Shown here piece by piece: positions 54,786 through 63,645 of a DNA stretch of 64,000 nucleotides (position 1 is its first letter; every line of letters begins with the position of its first letter). Below the pieces are notes generated by a model. It was not told where the DNA came from, made no database searches, and saw nothing but the letters and a program-made list of their open reading frames with translations. The stretch comes from Phytohabitans flavus (GTDB lineage Bacteria > Actinomycetota > Actinomycetes > Mycobacteriales > Micromonosporaceae): positions 62,001 through 126,000 of the forward strand of contig NZ_AP022870.1 of NCBI RefSeq assembly GCF_011764545.1, read 5' to 3'. A program made the translations under genes and the position numbers.

Positions 54786-55247
54786 TCACGCGAGGCGGGG
54801 AGGAAACCCGCCGGTCGCGACAGGACCCCATCGCCTGGGTGTGATGCGCATTAGGGATTTGCCCTGGTCGAGCATGGCCTGGCGGTATTCGTTCCAGTCG
54901 GGGTGCTCACCGGCGATGTTGCGGTAGTACTCCACGAACTCGTCGAGTCCTTCGGCGGCGTCGAGTACCTCACAGTCTCCGTCGACCTGCGTCCACGGGC
55001 CGCTCCACTCGTCGGAGAGCACGATGACGCTCACCCCCGGACGTGAGCGTGCGTTGCGCGCTTTGGCGCGCTCTGGATACGTGGACACGACAATCCGGCC
55101 GGAATCATCCACGCCGCCGGTCACTGGTGACGCCTGCGGCGAGCCGTCCGCCCGCTGGGTGATCAGGATCATTCGGTGCCTGGGCCGGACGAACTCGAGG
55201 AGTCCGTCGAGGTCGACGGCTGTGTTCGTGGCGATGGTGCGCGCCAT
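54786..55247 (-). CDS. PPOX-class F420-dependent oxidoreductase
   Basis: 153 residues, with GGAG eight bases before ATG 55247. A split-barrel flavin-fold pattern: HRMILITQRADGSPQASPVT, RIVVSTYPERAKARNARSRP, VSVIVLSDEWSGPWTQVDGD, and a C-terminal Trp-containing RITPRRWGP. Members of this family in actinomycetes bind F420 or flavin. It is convergent with the serine hydrolase gene and divergent from the methyltransferase gene. Confidence 0.85.
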   Translation of the reverse strand: MARTIATNTAVDLDGLLEFVRPRHRMILITQRADGSPQASPVTGGVDDSGRIVVSTYPERAKARNARSRPGVSVIVLSDEWSGPWTQVDGDCEVLDAAEGLDEFVEYYRNIAGEHPDWNEYRQAMLDQGKSLMRITPRRWGPVATGGFPPRLA

Positions 55248-55330
55248 GCTTGTTCTCCTTGCTGTCTGACCGCCGCGTCAATGCGGAGGATAGGCGACAG
55301 CGACGCGCACCCCCAGAGAAGGGCAACCGC

Positions 55331-56110
55331 ATGGAAGAGGACGGGCGGCGACCTCATGCCTCGCCGTTCGGCGCGGTGGCGGCCGAGTACGCCGAGCACC
55401 GCCCGGACTACGCGCCGGCCGCGGTGCGTTGGGCGCTGGAGCCCGCGTCCGGCCCGCGAGTGCTCGACCTCGGCGCCGGAACCGGAAAGCTAACCGGCAC
55501 GCTTGTCGCGCTCGGTTTCGACGTCATCGCGGTCGAGCCCGACCCGGCGATGCTGACCGAGCTGCACCGCGCGTTGCCGGCTGTCCGTGCCCTGCCGGGC
55601 AGTGCCGAGGCGATACCGCTGCCGGACGCGTCGGTAGATGCCGTGCTGGCCGGAAATGCCCTGCACTGGTTTGACATGGCCGTCGCGGGGCCCGAGATGG
55701 CCAGAGTCCTCGCGCCCGGCGGCATCCTGGCTGGCCTGTGGAATGTCGTCGACAACCGGGTCGACTGGATTGCCGGACTCGAGCGGGTCAGCGGAAGCGC
55801 GGTCATTGGCCCGCGTGACACGTTCAGCAGTTGGCGCGCCGCGACGGCAGGCTCGCACCTTCCCGAGATTGGCCTGGTCGCCCAGTTCGGCTCGCCGGAG
55901 CAGGCCGAGTTTCCGCACGGGCAGCGTCGCACCGCCGACTCTCTCGTCGCGACACTCGTGACGCGCGCGGGGGTGCTGGTCATGCCAGAGCGGGAACGAG
56001 AGGTCACGCTCGGCCGGATCCGCGCTTTCCTCGCGAGCAGACCGGAGACGACCAGCGGCGAGTTCATCCTCCCGATGCTGACCGGCGTACTGCGCGTCCG
56101 GCAGCTGTGA
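55331..56110 (+). CDS. Class I SAM-dependent methyltransferase
   Basis: 259 residues from ATG 55331. The SAM-binding motif is PRVLDLGAGTGKLTGTLVAL, then VIAVEPDPAMLTELHR and DASVDAVLAGNALHWFDMAV. This is the Methyltransf_11/25 pattern with the H-W-F-D variant common to the uncharacterised actinomycete group annotated as class I methyltransferases. Later parts contain AVIGPRDTFSSWRAATAGSH. The substrate is unknown. It precedes a dihydrofolate-reductase-fold gene by 13 bases and is probably co-transcribed with it. Confidence 0.85.
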   Translation: MEEDGRRPHASPFGAVAAEYAEHRPDYAPAAVRWALEPASGPRVLDLGAGTGKLTGTLVALGFDVIAVEPDPAMLTELHRALPAVRALPGSAEAIPLPDASVDAVLAGNALHWFDMAVAGPEMARVLAPGGILAGLWNVVDNRVDWIAGLERVSGSAVIGPRDTFSSWRAATAGSHLPEIGLVAQFGSPEQAEFPHGQRRTADSLVATLVTRAGVLVMPEREREVTLGRIRAFLASRPETTSGEFILPMLTGVLRVRQL

Positions 56111-56123
56111 CCGTGAAGGACAA

Positions 56124-56761
56124 ATGACGCAGCCGGATGATATGACCAACGGTATGGGCAAAGTGATCTGCGACATCACGATCTCGATCGACGGGTACTC
56201 GGCAGGGCTCGACCAGACCGAGGAACGCCCGTTCGGCGACGACGGCGGTGACGGCTCGGGCGGCATGCTGCACGCCTGGATGTTCGACACCCCCGAGGAA
56301 AACCGGGCCGAGGCCGACCAGTTCGCCGCTGCCAAAGCATTCATCATGGGCGCAACATGTTCGGCCCAGTGCGTGGCGAGTGGGATCGGCCGTGGAACGG
56401 CTGGTGGGGCGAGGATCCGCCGTTCCACGCCCCGGTCTTCGTGCTCACCCACCACGCGCGCGACCCGCAGCAGATGGACGGTGGCACCACCTTCTACTTC
56501 GTCACAGACGGCATCGCGTCGGCACTGTCACAGGCGCGCGAGGCAGCCGGCGACGGCGATGTCGTGATCGCCGGCGGTGCGACCGCCATCAACCAGTACC
56601 TCGCCGCCGGCCTGATCGACGAGCTGCAGCTGCACATTGTGCCGCTCACGCTCGGCGCCGGCACCCGGCTGTTCGAGGGGGTCCCGCAGCTGAAACTCGA
56701 GCAGGTGAGGTCGCGGGCAGCGAGCCTGGTCACGCACGTGACCTACCGCGTGCTTTCCTGA
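56124..56761 (+). pseudogene. Dihydrofolate-reductase-fold (RibD C-terminal) protein, one frame break
   Basis: The first frame gives KVICDITISIDGYSAGLDQT and ADQFAAAKAFIMG. The second gives NMFGPVRGEWD, DGGTTFYFVTDGIASALSQA, GDGDVVIAGGATAINQYLAA and ELQLHIVPLTLGAGTRLFEG. One added C near 56352 joins them as FIMGRNMFGPVRGEWD, an exact family match. The protein would be about 213 residues. It belongs to the DHFR/riboflavin-reductase superfamily common in actinomycetes. Either a recent pseudogene or a base-calling error. I favour the latter given the intact remainder. Confidence 0.8.
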
Positions 56762-56909
56762 GCTGGCGAGCAGAAGCCTTGGCGGCGCCGGCCGCCGGCA
56801 AACCAGGTTTGCCGGCGACCGGCTGTACAGCCGGGTCCGGCCGAGAGCGGCACAGCGCAAAAGCTGTACCCACCCTCGAACTCGGCCCAAGCCATGAGCG
56901 GAAATGGGC

Positions 56910-57074
56910 TCACTTGATGCCCTTGGCCTCCCGCTTGGCCATCATCGGCTCGGCACCCTTGCCGACCTTCTGCAGCGCCTGCTTCAACTCTTTATCGTTC
57001 ATCCTGGAACTACCCGGGATACCCGCTTCATGGGCGCGCTGACGCATTTCGTGAAGCTCTTCGCGACCAGCCAT
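56910..57074 (-). CDS. Small helical protein, Rho-N-like
   Basis: 54 residues from ATG 57074 with GGAGG eight bases upstream. It reads REELHEMRQRAHEAGIPGSS then RMNDKELKQALQKVGKGAEP. The second part resembles the Rho termination factor N-terminal helix-extended-loop-helix motif. Such small proteins are common in actinomycetes, and their role is unknown. Confidence 0.65.
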   Translation of the reverse strand: MAGREELHEMRQRAHEAGIPGSSRMNDKELKQALQKVGKGAEPMMAKREAKGIK

Positions 57075-57230
57075 CTCGAAATCCTCCGTCCTCACTGCCA
57101 GGTGTGCGGCAGGGTTGTCCCTGCGTTATGGCTGGCTTACCCGCGACCACTTGGCGGAAACACGCATGGTTTTCCGCGCAGGAGGAAAGCGCGTAGGTGA
57201 GAGTTGTCGAGCGGATGCTGAGGAGTTGCC

Positions 57231-58074
57231 ATGTCCATCGCCGTTACCGGGGCCACCGGGCACCTCGGGCGCCTCATTGTGGAGTCGTTGCTGCGCCGAG
57301 GCGTACCTCCGGATCAGATCGTCGCCCTCGGGCGGAATGTCGCGAAAGCCGACGACCTGCGTGATCGGGGGTTGCCGTCGTGCAGATCCAGTACGACGAC
57401 GTCGACTCGCTGCGCCTGGCGTTCGCCGGGGTCGACGAGCTGATGTTCGTATCCGGCAACGAGGCCCGCAAACGCGAACAGCACCGCAATGTCGTCACCG
57501 CGGCGAAGGACACCGGAGTTGGGCTGATCGTGTACACAAGCATCGCCAACGCGGACAGGTCGACGCTTATGCTCGCCGCCGATCACCGGGCGACCGAGCA
57601 GGAGATCGTCGCATCCGGCGTGCCGTTCGTGTTTCTGCGCAACAGCTGGTACCTCGAGAACTACACCTCCCAGCTGCCGACGTACCAGGAGCGGGGATCG
57701 TCGGTGCGGCGGGCGACGGCGAGATCAGCGCGGCGACCCGCGCCGACTTCGCGGACGCGGCCGCGGCGGCACTGACTGGCGGCGCTCAGGCTGGCCAGGC
57801 GTACGAGCTCGGCGGTGCGGCGTTCACCATGGCGGGGCTGGCCGACGAGGTGTCGCGGCAGTCCGGCAAGCAGATCACGTACACCGATCTGCCCGTCGAC
57901 AAGTACGTCGGTGTCCTTGTCGACGGGGGAACACCCCAGGCCGGCGCCGAGATCGTCGCCGACGGCGACCGCGGTGTTGCCAGCGGAGACCTTCATGTGG
58001 AAGGGAACGACCTCGAACGGCTCATCGGACGCCAGCCGACCACGCTCGCCGAGGCCAGCCGAGATGCGATGTGA
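57231..58074 (+). pseudogene. NAD(P)-binding NmrA/QorB-like oxidoreductase, two frame breaks
   Basis: Three frames in order: MSIAVTGATGHLGRLIVESL (G-x-x-G-x-x-G), then VQIQYDDVDSLRLAFAGVDE with VGLIVYTSIANADRSTLMLA, then EISAATRADFADAAAAALTG with YELGGAAFTMAGLADEVSRQ. Frames join if one base is added near 57370 (G run, giving DRGVAVVQIQY) and near 57695 (G run, giving QERGIVGAAGDGE). The intact protein would be about 280 residues, a QorB-type quinone reductase homologue. GAGGAG precedes ATG 57231. Confidence 0.8.
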
Positions 58075-58171
58075 GTGAGTAACGCGGTCAGCCCGCCTGG
58101 CGTCCCCGGGCGGGCCACGTCACCGTCCCGCTGAAACGGGACAATGAGGAACGCATCGGTCAGATGGGCCG

Positions 58172-59026
58172 TCAGGGTAGGGATGCCTGGATGCGTCCCC
58201 CGACCTCGCGGGTGCGCAGCAGCGGCTGGTCGCTGGCGGCCGGCCCGTGCAGGACCACACCGTCGGAGAGCCGGAAGGTGCTGCCGTGCCAGGGACATAC
58301 CAGGCATTCGGCACCGTCCACATTGATCAGCTCGCCATCGCCGAGCGGGCCGGTCTGGTGGCCGCAGTTGCCGATCATCGCGGTCACGGCGCCGTCGGTA
58401 CGGGTCACCACCACCGGCACCTCGCCGATCGAGGCCCTGAACGGCTTGCCCTCGGCGAGTGCGTCCTGCGCGCACAGGTCCTGCCACCCTTCGGGGATCT
58501 GGCGCAGGAACGCCTCGGCCTGGTTCACCGCGGCCGCCTGCCGGTAGCTCAGGTGGCCGCCGAGGTAGGCACCGAGGCTGGAGCCGGCCAGCCCGGCGTA
58601 GGCAAGCCGCCGCCCGAGGTGGTGGTTGCCGCTGAGCCGGGCTATCAGCGAGCCGGTGTAGAGGCCGACGGCGACAACGTTGACCGAGGCGTGGACGAGA
58701 CCAATCCGGCGCTGCTCGCGAGACAGCGACGCCCAGTCGTTGAGGCCCGCCGCCACCGCCGGCAGGGCACCAGCAGTGCCGACGCCGGTGAGCACTGTCG
58801 CGGTGCGGTCGGCACCGGGAAGGGCGTCGACCACGGCGGTGCTCAGCCACGCGCCGATGGGTAGCTGCACGAGTGCGGGATGCAGCGGATGGCCCAGCCA
58901 CACACCGTGCAACACATCGCGTATCCGCCCGCGTAGCACGGCCTGCACACCGCGCTGCAACGGGTCACCTACCCGGTCCAGCCAGTTGGCGGTCTCCAAC
59001 CGGTCAAGCATCGTCCGCACAGCCAT
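58172..59026 (-). CDS. DUF2231-type membrane protein fused to a Rieske [2Fe-2S] domain
   Basis: From ATG 59026, 284 residues. The N-terminal part is a four-helix membrane domain: GVWLGHPLHPALVQLPIGAW, VLTGVGTAGALPAVAAGLND, ASVNVVAVGLYTGSLIARL. The C-terminal part, from about residue 185, is a Rieske domain: GNCGHQTGPLGDGELINVDG then AECLVCPWHGSTFRLSDGVV (C-x-H and C-x2-H). Such proteins probably pass electrons at the membrane. It is convergent with the NmrA-like gene and divergent from the SAV2177-type methyltransferase. Confidence 0.85.
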   Translation of the reverse strand: MAVRTMLDRLETANWLDRVGDPLQRGVQAVLRGRIRDVLHGVWLGHPLHPALVQLPIGAWLSTAVVDALPGADRTATVLTGVGTAGALPAVAAGLNDWASLSREQRRIGLVHASVNVVAVGLYTGSLIARLSGNHHLGRRLAYAGLAGSSLGAYLGGHLSYRQAAAVNQAEAFLRQIPEGWQDLCAQDALAEGKPFRASIGEVPVVVTRTDGAVTAMIGNCGHQTGPLGDGELINVDGAECLVCPWHGSTFRLSDGVVLHGPAASDQPLLRTREVGGRIQASLP

Positions 59027-59168
59027 AGCACGCTGGTTCCCCACGCGGCGGCAGGCAAACGGCCGCCGCATGCAGAGGTGCGCGACGCGGCCGTCACGTG
59101 GATTCGTTGACCACGGCTAGACTGTGGCCCCGGCATTGCGGCGCCCCAAAGCGAGTCCTGGAAGGCTG

Positions 59169-59981
59169 ATGATGGCTGACAAACCCGCCGTTGAAGAAAA
59201 GATCCGGCCGCACGTGCCGCACACCGCGCGGATCTGGAACTACTGGCTTGGCGGCAAGGACAACTACGCGGCCGACCGAGAGGTCGGGGACCGGGTCCGG
59301 GAGATCTTTCCCGTGGTGATCGAGCTGGCACAGGCCGACCGCCTGTTCCTGGGGCGGGCCGTGCGCTACCTGGCCGCCGAGGTGGGGATCCGCCAGTTCC
59401 TCGACATCGGCACCGGACTGCCCACTCAGGACAACACTCACGAGGTCGCGCAGCGGGTGGCCCCCGAGGCACGGATCGTTTACGTCGACAACGATCCGCT
59501 GGTGCTGGTCCACGCCCGTGCCTTGCTGACAAGTTCCCCGCAGGGCACCACCGACTACATCGAGGCCGACCTGCACGACCCGGACACCATCTTGCGGGCT
59601 GCCGCCAATACGCTGGACTTCTCCCAGCCCGTGGCGATCATGCTGCTCGGCGTCATGCACTTCATCAGCGACGACGACGAGCTTCAGCAGATCATCGACC
59701 GGTTGCTGGCGGCGGTTCCGTCCGGAAGCCACATTGCCGTGGCCAACACCACCACGGCTGTCAACGGCGACGTCACCGCGGAGGCCGTCCGCGTGTGGAA
59801 TATCGACGCCGAGCCGAAACTCAAGCTGCGCACCCCTGAGCGCATCGCCGAGTTCTTCGCCGGCCTCGATGTCGTCGAGCCGGGCTGGGTCTCGTGCTCG
59901 CGGTGGCGCCCCGAGCCGCGCGACGACGGCAGCCTGCCGGTCGAGGTCGACCAGTGGTGCGGGATCGTCCGCAAGCCCTGA
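59169..59981 (+). CDS. SAV2177-type SAM-dependent methyltransferase
   Basis: 270 residues from ATG 59169 (ATG 59172 also possible), with GGAAGG upstream. Characteristic blocks of this actinomycete family are HTARIWNYWLGGKDNYAADR, FLDIGTGLPTQDNTHEVAQR (SAM site), IVYVDNDPLVLVHARALLTS, DPDTILRAAANTLDFSQPVA and LLGVMHFISDDDE. Genomes of filamentous actinomycetes often carry many paralogues, and the substrates are unknown. This supports the taxonomic reading. Confidence 0.9.
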   Translation: MMADKPAVEEKIRPHVPHTARIWNYWLGGKDNYAADREVGDRVREIFPVVIELAQADRLFLGRAVRYLAAEVGIRQFLDIGTGLPTQDNTHEVAQRVAPEARIVYVDNDPLVLVHARALLTSSPQGTTDYIEADLHDPDTILRAAANTLDFSQPVAIMLLGVMHFISDDDELQQIIDRLLAAVPSGSHIAVANTTTAVNGDVTAEAVRVWNIDAEPKLKLRTPERIAEFFAGLDVVEPGWVSCSRWRPEPRDDGSLPVEVDQWCGIVRKP

Positions 59982-60110
59982 CCTCCCTCCGGTCCGGACT
60001 TGCGCGGTCGGTCGATGTGGCGCATCGGCGACGGGCGATGAACCAGGCTTGAAGGGCCGCCGTAGTGTCCACAGGTGACAACTACGGCGGCTCTGGGTCT
60101 GGGAGGGAGC

Positions 60111-60998
60111 ATGAACGGTGCCCTCGCGTCTGGGCTCGCGCCCATCGCGGAAAAGCATGACCTCGGCGGGTTGGTCAGCCTGCACCGGCAGGAGCGGCCG
60201 CTGATCCGTTACCGCGCTCGCATGTTCTGGATCATCGGTGTCGGCCTGTTGGTCGGCGTGATCTGGGTGGCGTTCCCGGATCCTGCGGTCTTCCTCTCCG
60301 TGCTGGCTGTCCACCTGGTCGGGGTCGCGCTGTCCGGCCCGGTCGCGGCCTGGGCGTTTCCGCCTGACGGGCCGTCCCGGTGGGTGGCGCTGTTCGAGCG
60401 TGGCCTTGTCGACGTGACCCAGCACGACGTCGACCATCGTGGTCGGGAGCCGGAGCACGACCTTGTCGTGCGCGTGGTGCGGTTCGAGCAGATCCGGCAG
60501 GTCGAGCAGCACCGCGGGTACGCCTACTCGACCGGCCAGTCGTTCCAGGCCGGCAGCGCGGCGGCCCGGGTCGTGGCCGACCGCGACGGCCAGCGGACAG
60601 TGATCGACCTGCACGGATACCGGCACCAGGACAAGCTTCTGGACGCGGTCCGGGCCCACGTCGGGGATCGGCTGCGTGCCGAGTCCCTGGCCGACCTGCG
60701 CAGCAGCGGCCAGGCACGCTTCGGCGAGCTGCTCGTCACCACGGAAAGGCTCTCGGTCAGCAGTGGTACCGGCGGCCTGCTACCCGGCGAGGCGTCGTCG
60801 CTGTCGCTGTCCAATGTGGTCCGGGTGCAGGAGATGGGCAAGGGTGCCAGCCTCATCATCTACCGGCGCAGCAGGCCCGGCGAGCGGTCGATCTTCCGGG
60901 ACGGTTCGAACATGTGGTTTTCCGGGGCCGTCCCGAACGCGACCGCGGCCGCGGAGGCGATCGCCGCCATGCGGGGTGAGACGTCGAGCGGTGGGTAG
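60111..60998 (+). CDS. Hypothetical membrane protein with PH-like domains
   Basis: ATG 60111 follows GGGAGGG, giving 295 residues. Two membrane helices (RMFWIIGVGLLVGVIWVAFP and VFLSVLAVHLVGVALSGPVA) are followed by beta-rich segments (RWVALFERGLVDVTQHDVDH, and LLVTTERLSVSSGTGGLLPG) that resemble bacterial PH-like repeats. It precedes the dienelactone hydrolase-type gene by nine bases. The function is unknown. Confidence 0.65.
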   Translation: MNGALASGLAPIAEKHDLGGLVSLHRQERPLIRYRARMFWIIGVGLLVGVIWVAFPDPAVFLSVLAVHLVGVALSGPVAAWAFPPDGPSRWVALFERGLVDVTQHDVDHRGREPEHDLVVRVVRFEQIRQVEQHRGYAYSTGQSFQAGSAAARVVADRDGQRTVIDLHGYRHQDKLLDAVRAHVGDRLRAESLADLRSSGQARFGELLVTTERLSVSSGTGGLLPGEASSLSLSNVVRVQEMGKGASLIIYRRSRPGERSIFRDGSNMWFSGAVPNATAAAEAIAAMRGETSSGG

Positions 60999-61007
60999 GC
61001 TGCCGGC

Positions 61008-61730
61008 ATGGCCGTTCCGGACTACCTGAAGCCGTTCGTGCTGCCGGTCGAGGTTATCGCCGCCGAACGCCATGGACCGGTCGTCGACCTCTATCTGCCG
61101 GAGGCCGCGCGGCCGTGTCCGGCTGTGGTGTTCGTCCATGGGGGCCCTCTTCCGCCCGACCTGCGGCCCACACCGCGTGACTGGCCGGTCTACCAGGCGT
61201 ATGGCTCGATTGCCGCGCGGCGCGGCGCCGTCGGCGTCACGGTGGACCACCGGCTGTACGGTTCGGGCGATTACCCGCAGGCCGCCGCCGACGTGGCTGG
61301 GGCGATCGAGACGGTACGGGCCGACCCGCGGGTCGATGGCGACCGCGTTGCCATCTGGTGCTTCTCCGGCGGCGGGCTGCTCCTAGCCGACTGGCTGCGC
61401 GAGCCGCCGCACTGGCTGCGCTGCTTGGCGGCGAGCTACCCGGTGCTCGCCCCACTGCCGGGTTGGACCGTCGACCCGCGCTTCCGGCCGGCCGAGGCGG
61501 TCGCCGCCGCTGGAGCGCTGCCGATCGTGTTGACCCGTGTGGGGCGCGAGCGGCAAGAGGTCGCCGCGGGGATGGAGCTGTTTGTCGAGGCCGCTCGTGC
61601 GTCCGGAGCAGCGCTGGAGATCATCGACGTGCCGGACGGGCGGCACGGGTTCGACGTGCTCGATCACACCGCCGAATCTCGCAAGGCAATCGAGCGCGCC
61701 CTCGAAACGGTGCTAGCCGCGGTGGCCTGA
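61008..61730 (+). CDS. Dienelactone-hydrolase-like alpha/beta hydrolase
   Basis: 240 residues. The oxyanion region is AVVFVHGGPLPPDLRPTPRD and the nucleophile elbow is VAIWCFSGGGLLLADW. The catalytic acid and His are in LEIIDVPDGRHGFDVLDHTA. The elbow is C-F-S-G-G instead of G-x-S-x-G, found in some dienelactone hydrolase-like enzymes. It is cytoplasmic and close to the preceding gene, so probably co-transcribed. Substrate unknown. Confidence 0.8.
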   Translation: MAVPDYLKPFVLPVEVIAAERHGPVVDLYLPEAARPCPAVVFVHGGPLPPDLRPTPRDWPVYQAYGSIAARRGAVGVTVDHRLYGSGDYPQAAADVAGAIETVRADPRVDGDRVAIWCFSGGGLLLADWLREPPHWLRCLAASYPVLAPLPGWTVDPRFRPAEAVAAAGALPIVLTRVGRERQEVAAGMELFVEAARASGAALEIIDVPDGRHGFDVLDHTAESRKAIERALETVLAAVA

Positions 61731-61820
61731 CCACCTCGCGGCGGAACGTCCGACGCCTATGTCCATCCCCCGATCCTGAGGAGGCCCCGGGCGCCTGCGT
61801 CAGCTCGCGGGGCCGGCGAA

Positions 61821-61849
61821 CCACCGCCATCCATAGTGGATGGCGGTGG
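61821..61849. terminator. Bidirectional terminator between convergent genes
   Basis: CCACCGCCATCCA (61821-61833) pairs perfectly with TGGATGGCGGTGG (61837-61849) around TAG. This 13-bp stem lies between the hydrolase gene (+, ends 61730) and the protease gene (-, ends 61871) and can serve both. Confidence 0.8.
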
Positions 61850-61870
61850 GTTCATCGCCGGACGTGAGCG

Positions 61871-63400
61871 TCAGCCGCGGCGCCACTTCTGGTTGGCGCC
61901 GCCGTGGCACTCCCACGTGATGAGGCGGGCGCCGTCGTTGCTGTCCCAGCCCGCGACGTCCACGCACTTGTTGGCCTGCGGGTTGACCAGGTCACCGGCC
62001 GCGGTCAGCACCCACTGCTGGGCCGGGTTGCCGCTACAGCCCGCCAGCTGCACCACGGCGCCGTTGGCAGTCGAGCCCCACGCCACGTCCATGCAGAGGC
62101 CGAATGCGCGGATCGTGCCGTCGCCGGGGAAGGTCCAGGCCTGCGCGCCCGTGCCGTTGCAGGTGTAGAGCTGGAGGTACTGGCCGTCGACCCCGTTGCT
62201 GTTAGGCACGTCGATGCACTTGCCGGCGTACCCGATGAGGCGGCTGGTGCTGCCACCGCCGCCGGTCGTGGTCAGGGACAGGCCGTAGACGCCGAGGATC
62301 TCGTTGACCGGCTGGTAGACGGTGGTACCGCCGCTGTTGCAGTCGCCGCCGGCGCCGGAGGTGACGCCCTGCGCCTGGTTGCCGCTGATGAAGGAGCCGC
62401 CGGAGTCGCCGGGTTGGGCGCAGGCGCTGCTGGCGACGAGACCGTACACAAGGGAGCCCGAGTAGTTGACGGTGACGTTCTTGGCGGTGATCGTGCCGCA
62501 GCGCCACCCGGTGGTACGGCCGGAGCGGCAGACCGAGCTGCCCACGGCGGCCTCCTGCGAGCCGGCCACGTTGGTGGTGCCGCCGTTGTACGTGTTGACG
62601 ACCGGGCGGGACACCCAGTTGGAGTTCACCTGGACCCAGGCGTAGTCGTTGTCCGGGAACGAGGAGCCGCGGAACGTACCCTGCGCCGCGCCGCTGCCGC
62701 TCGTGGTGCTGCCGACCCCGCCACAGTGGCCCGCGGTCACGAAGCCGCCGGAGACCGCGAAGCCGACCGAGCAGAGGACGCGGTTGTCGATGACGTACTC
62801 GTCGCCGCCACGCACGTCGTACACCGGGCGGTAGGGGCTCGCCTTCGCCACGGTGCGGGCCGCGGTCCCGCCGACGCCGGCGGCGCGGACGAAGCGGTCG
62901 GCGGCGGCCACAGTGGACGCTTCCACGACCACGCTGTTGGAGGCGGGGTCGACGTACCAGGAGTGGACGCCAGCAGCCGCGGCGGCGCGGCGGTCCAGCG
63001 CGGCCTTGGTGCGGTCGAGGTCGGCGGCGCTACGGGCGACCGGTTGCGGGCGCGCACCGGCCGCGCGTACCCGAGCGGCCTGTGCCTTGTCGGTGACCCC
63101 GACGATGAGTGCGCCGCCGTCCGGGGCGACCCAGGCCCCGGCGTAGGCGGCGCCGAGCTCGGCGCTCAGCCGGCGTTCGATGGAGGGCGCGGCCGCCTCG
63201 ACGACGAGCCGGTCGTGGATCTGCGCGTCGTTCAGGCCGAGGTCGCTTCGGAGGGCGGCGAGCTGGCCGGCCGGCAGCCCGGCCGGCTGGACGGCGGGTG
63301 CGGCGGGGTCGGGTGCGGGTGCGGCGGCGACCGCCGGTGAGGTGGCCGCGCTGAGGACGAGCGCGGCGGCGGAGACGAGGACAGCGGCTTTGCGGACCAT
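61871..63400 (-). CDS. Secreted S1 (streptogrisin/alpha-lytic-type) protease with ricin-type lectin domain
   Basis: 509 residues. A Sec signal peptide (AAVLVSAAALVLSAATSPAV then AAA) precedes a prodomain of about 170 residues, as in alpha-lytic protease. The catalytic triad is His225 (GFVTAGHCGG), Asp252 (FPDNDYAWVQV) and Ser333 (SACAQPGDSGGSF). A G/S-rich linker (TTTGGGGSTS) leads to a beta-trefoil ricin-type lectin domain (LIGYAGKCIDVPNSNGVDGQ, CNGTGAQAWTFPGDGTIRAF and further Q-x-W repeats). It should be autoprocessed and secreted, with the lectin domain directing it to glycans. Confidence 0.92.
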   Translation of the reverse strand: MVRKAAVLVSAAALVLSAATSPAVAAAPAPDPAAPAVQPAGLPAGQLAALRSDLGLNDAQIHDRLVVEAAAPSIERRLSAELGAAYAGAWVAPDGGALIVGVTDKAQAARVRAAGARPQPVARSAADLDRTKAALDRRAAAAAGVHSWYVDPASNSVVVEASTVAAADRFVRAAGVGGTAARTVAKASPYRPVYDVRGGDEYVIDNRVLCSVGFAVSGGFVTAGHCGGVGSTTSGSGAAQGTFRGSSFPDNDYAWVQVNSNWVSRPVVNTYNGGTTNVAGSQEAAVGSSVCRSGRTTGWRCGTITAKNVTVNYSGSLVYGLVASSACAQPGDSGGSFISGNQAQGVTSGAGGDCNSGGTTVYQPVNEILGVYGLSLTTTGGGGSTSRLIGYAGKCIDVPNSNGVDGQYLQLYTCNGTGAQAWTFPGDGTIRAFGLCMDVAWGSTANGAVVQLAGCSGNPAQQWVLTAAGDLVNPQANKCVDVAGWDSNDGARLITWECHGGANQKWRRG

Positions 63401-63496
63401 TCGGATACCTCCCCAGAGCGCGAGAGCGCTTTCTGGGAGGAACCTTTACTGTTCGCGTGGATGTTTGTCAATGTGTTCGTGAGCGCTTCGCTTCGG

Positions 63497-63581
63497 TTCT
63501 GATCGTGCTCCCTTGGCGGGCTCGCCGCCACGAGCTGCACCGCGACCGGTTCTGATCGGATCTGAGACCGAATCTGATCGG
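63497..63581 (+). promoter_or_regulatory. Direct repeats upstream of the GH2 gene
   Basis: TTCTGATCG (63497-63505), TTCTGATCGG (63550-63559) and ATCTGATCGG (63572-63581) share one core in the same orientation. A TTGACT hexamer at 63588-63593 may be a -35 box. The core could be an activator or repressor site. The region 63401-63645 holds nothing else I can define, apart from a GAGCGCTT-like half palindrome near 63425 and 63481. Confidence 0.4.
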
Positions 63582-63645
63582 TTGATATTGACTTTGATCG
63601 CGGTGAGTGCTTGGTTGGGTCGGAGACGTTTCAGGAGGGTTAACC

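Noticed and set aside
61904..63340. A 478-residue open frame on the plus strand
   Set aside because: Antisense shadow of the S1 protease gene, whose signal peptide, triad and lectin domain are clear.
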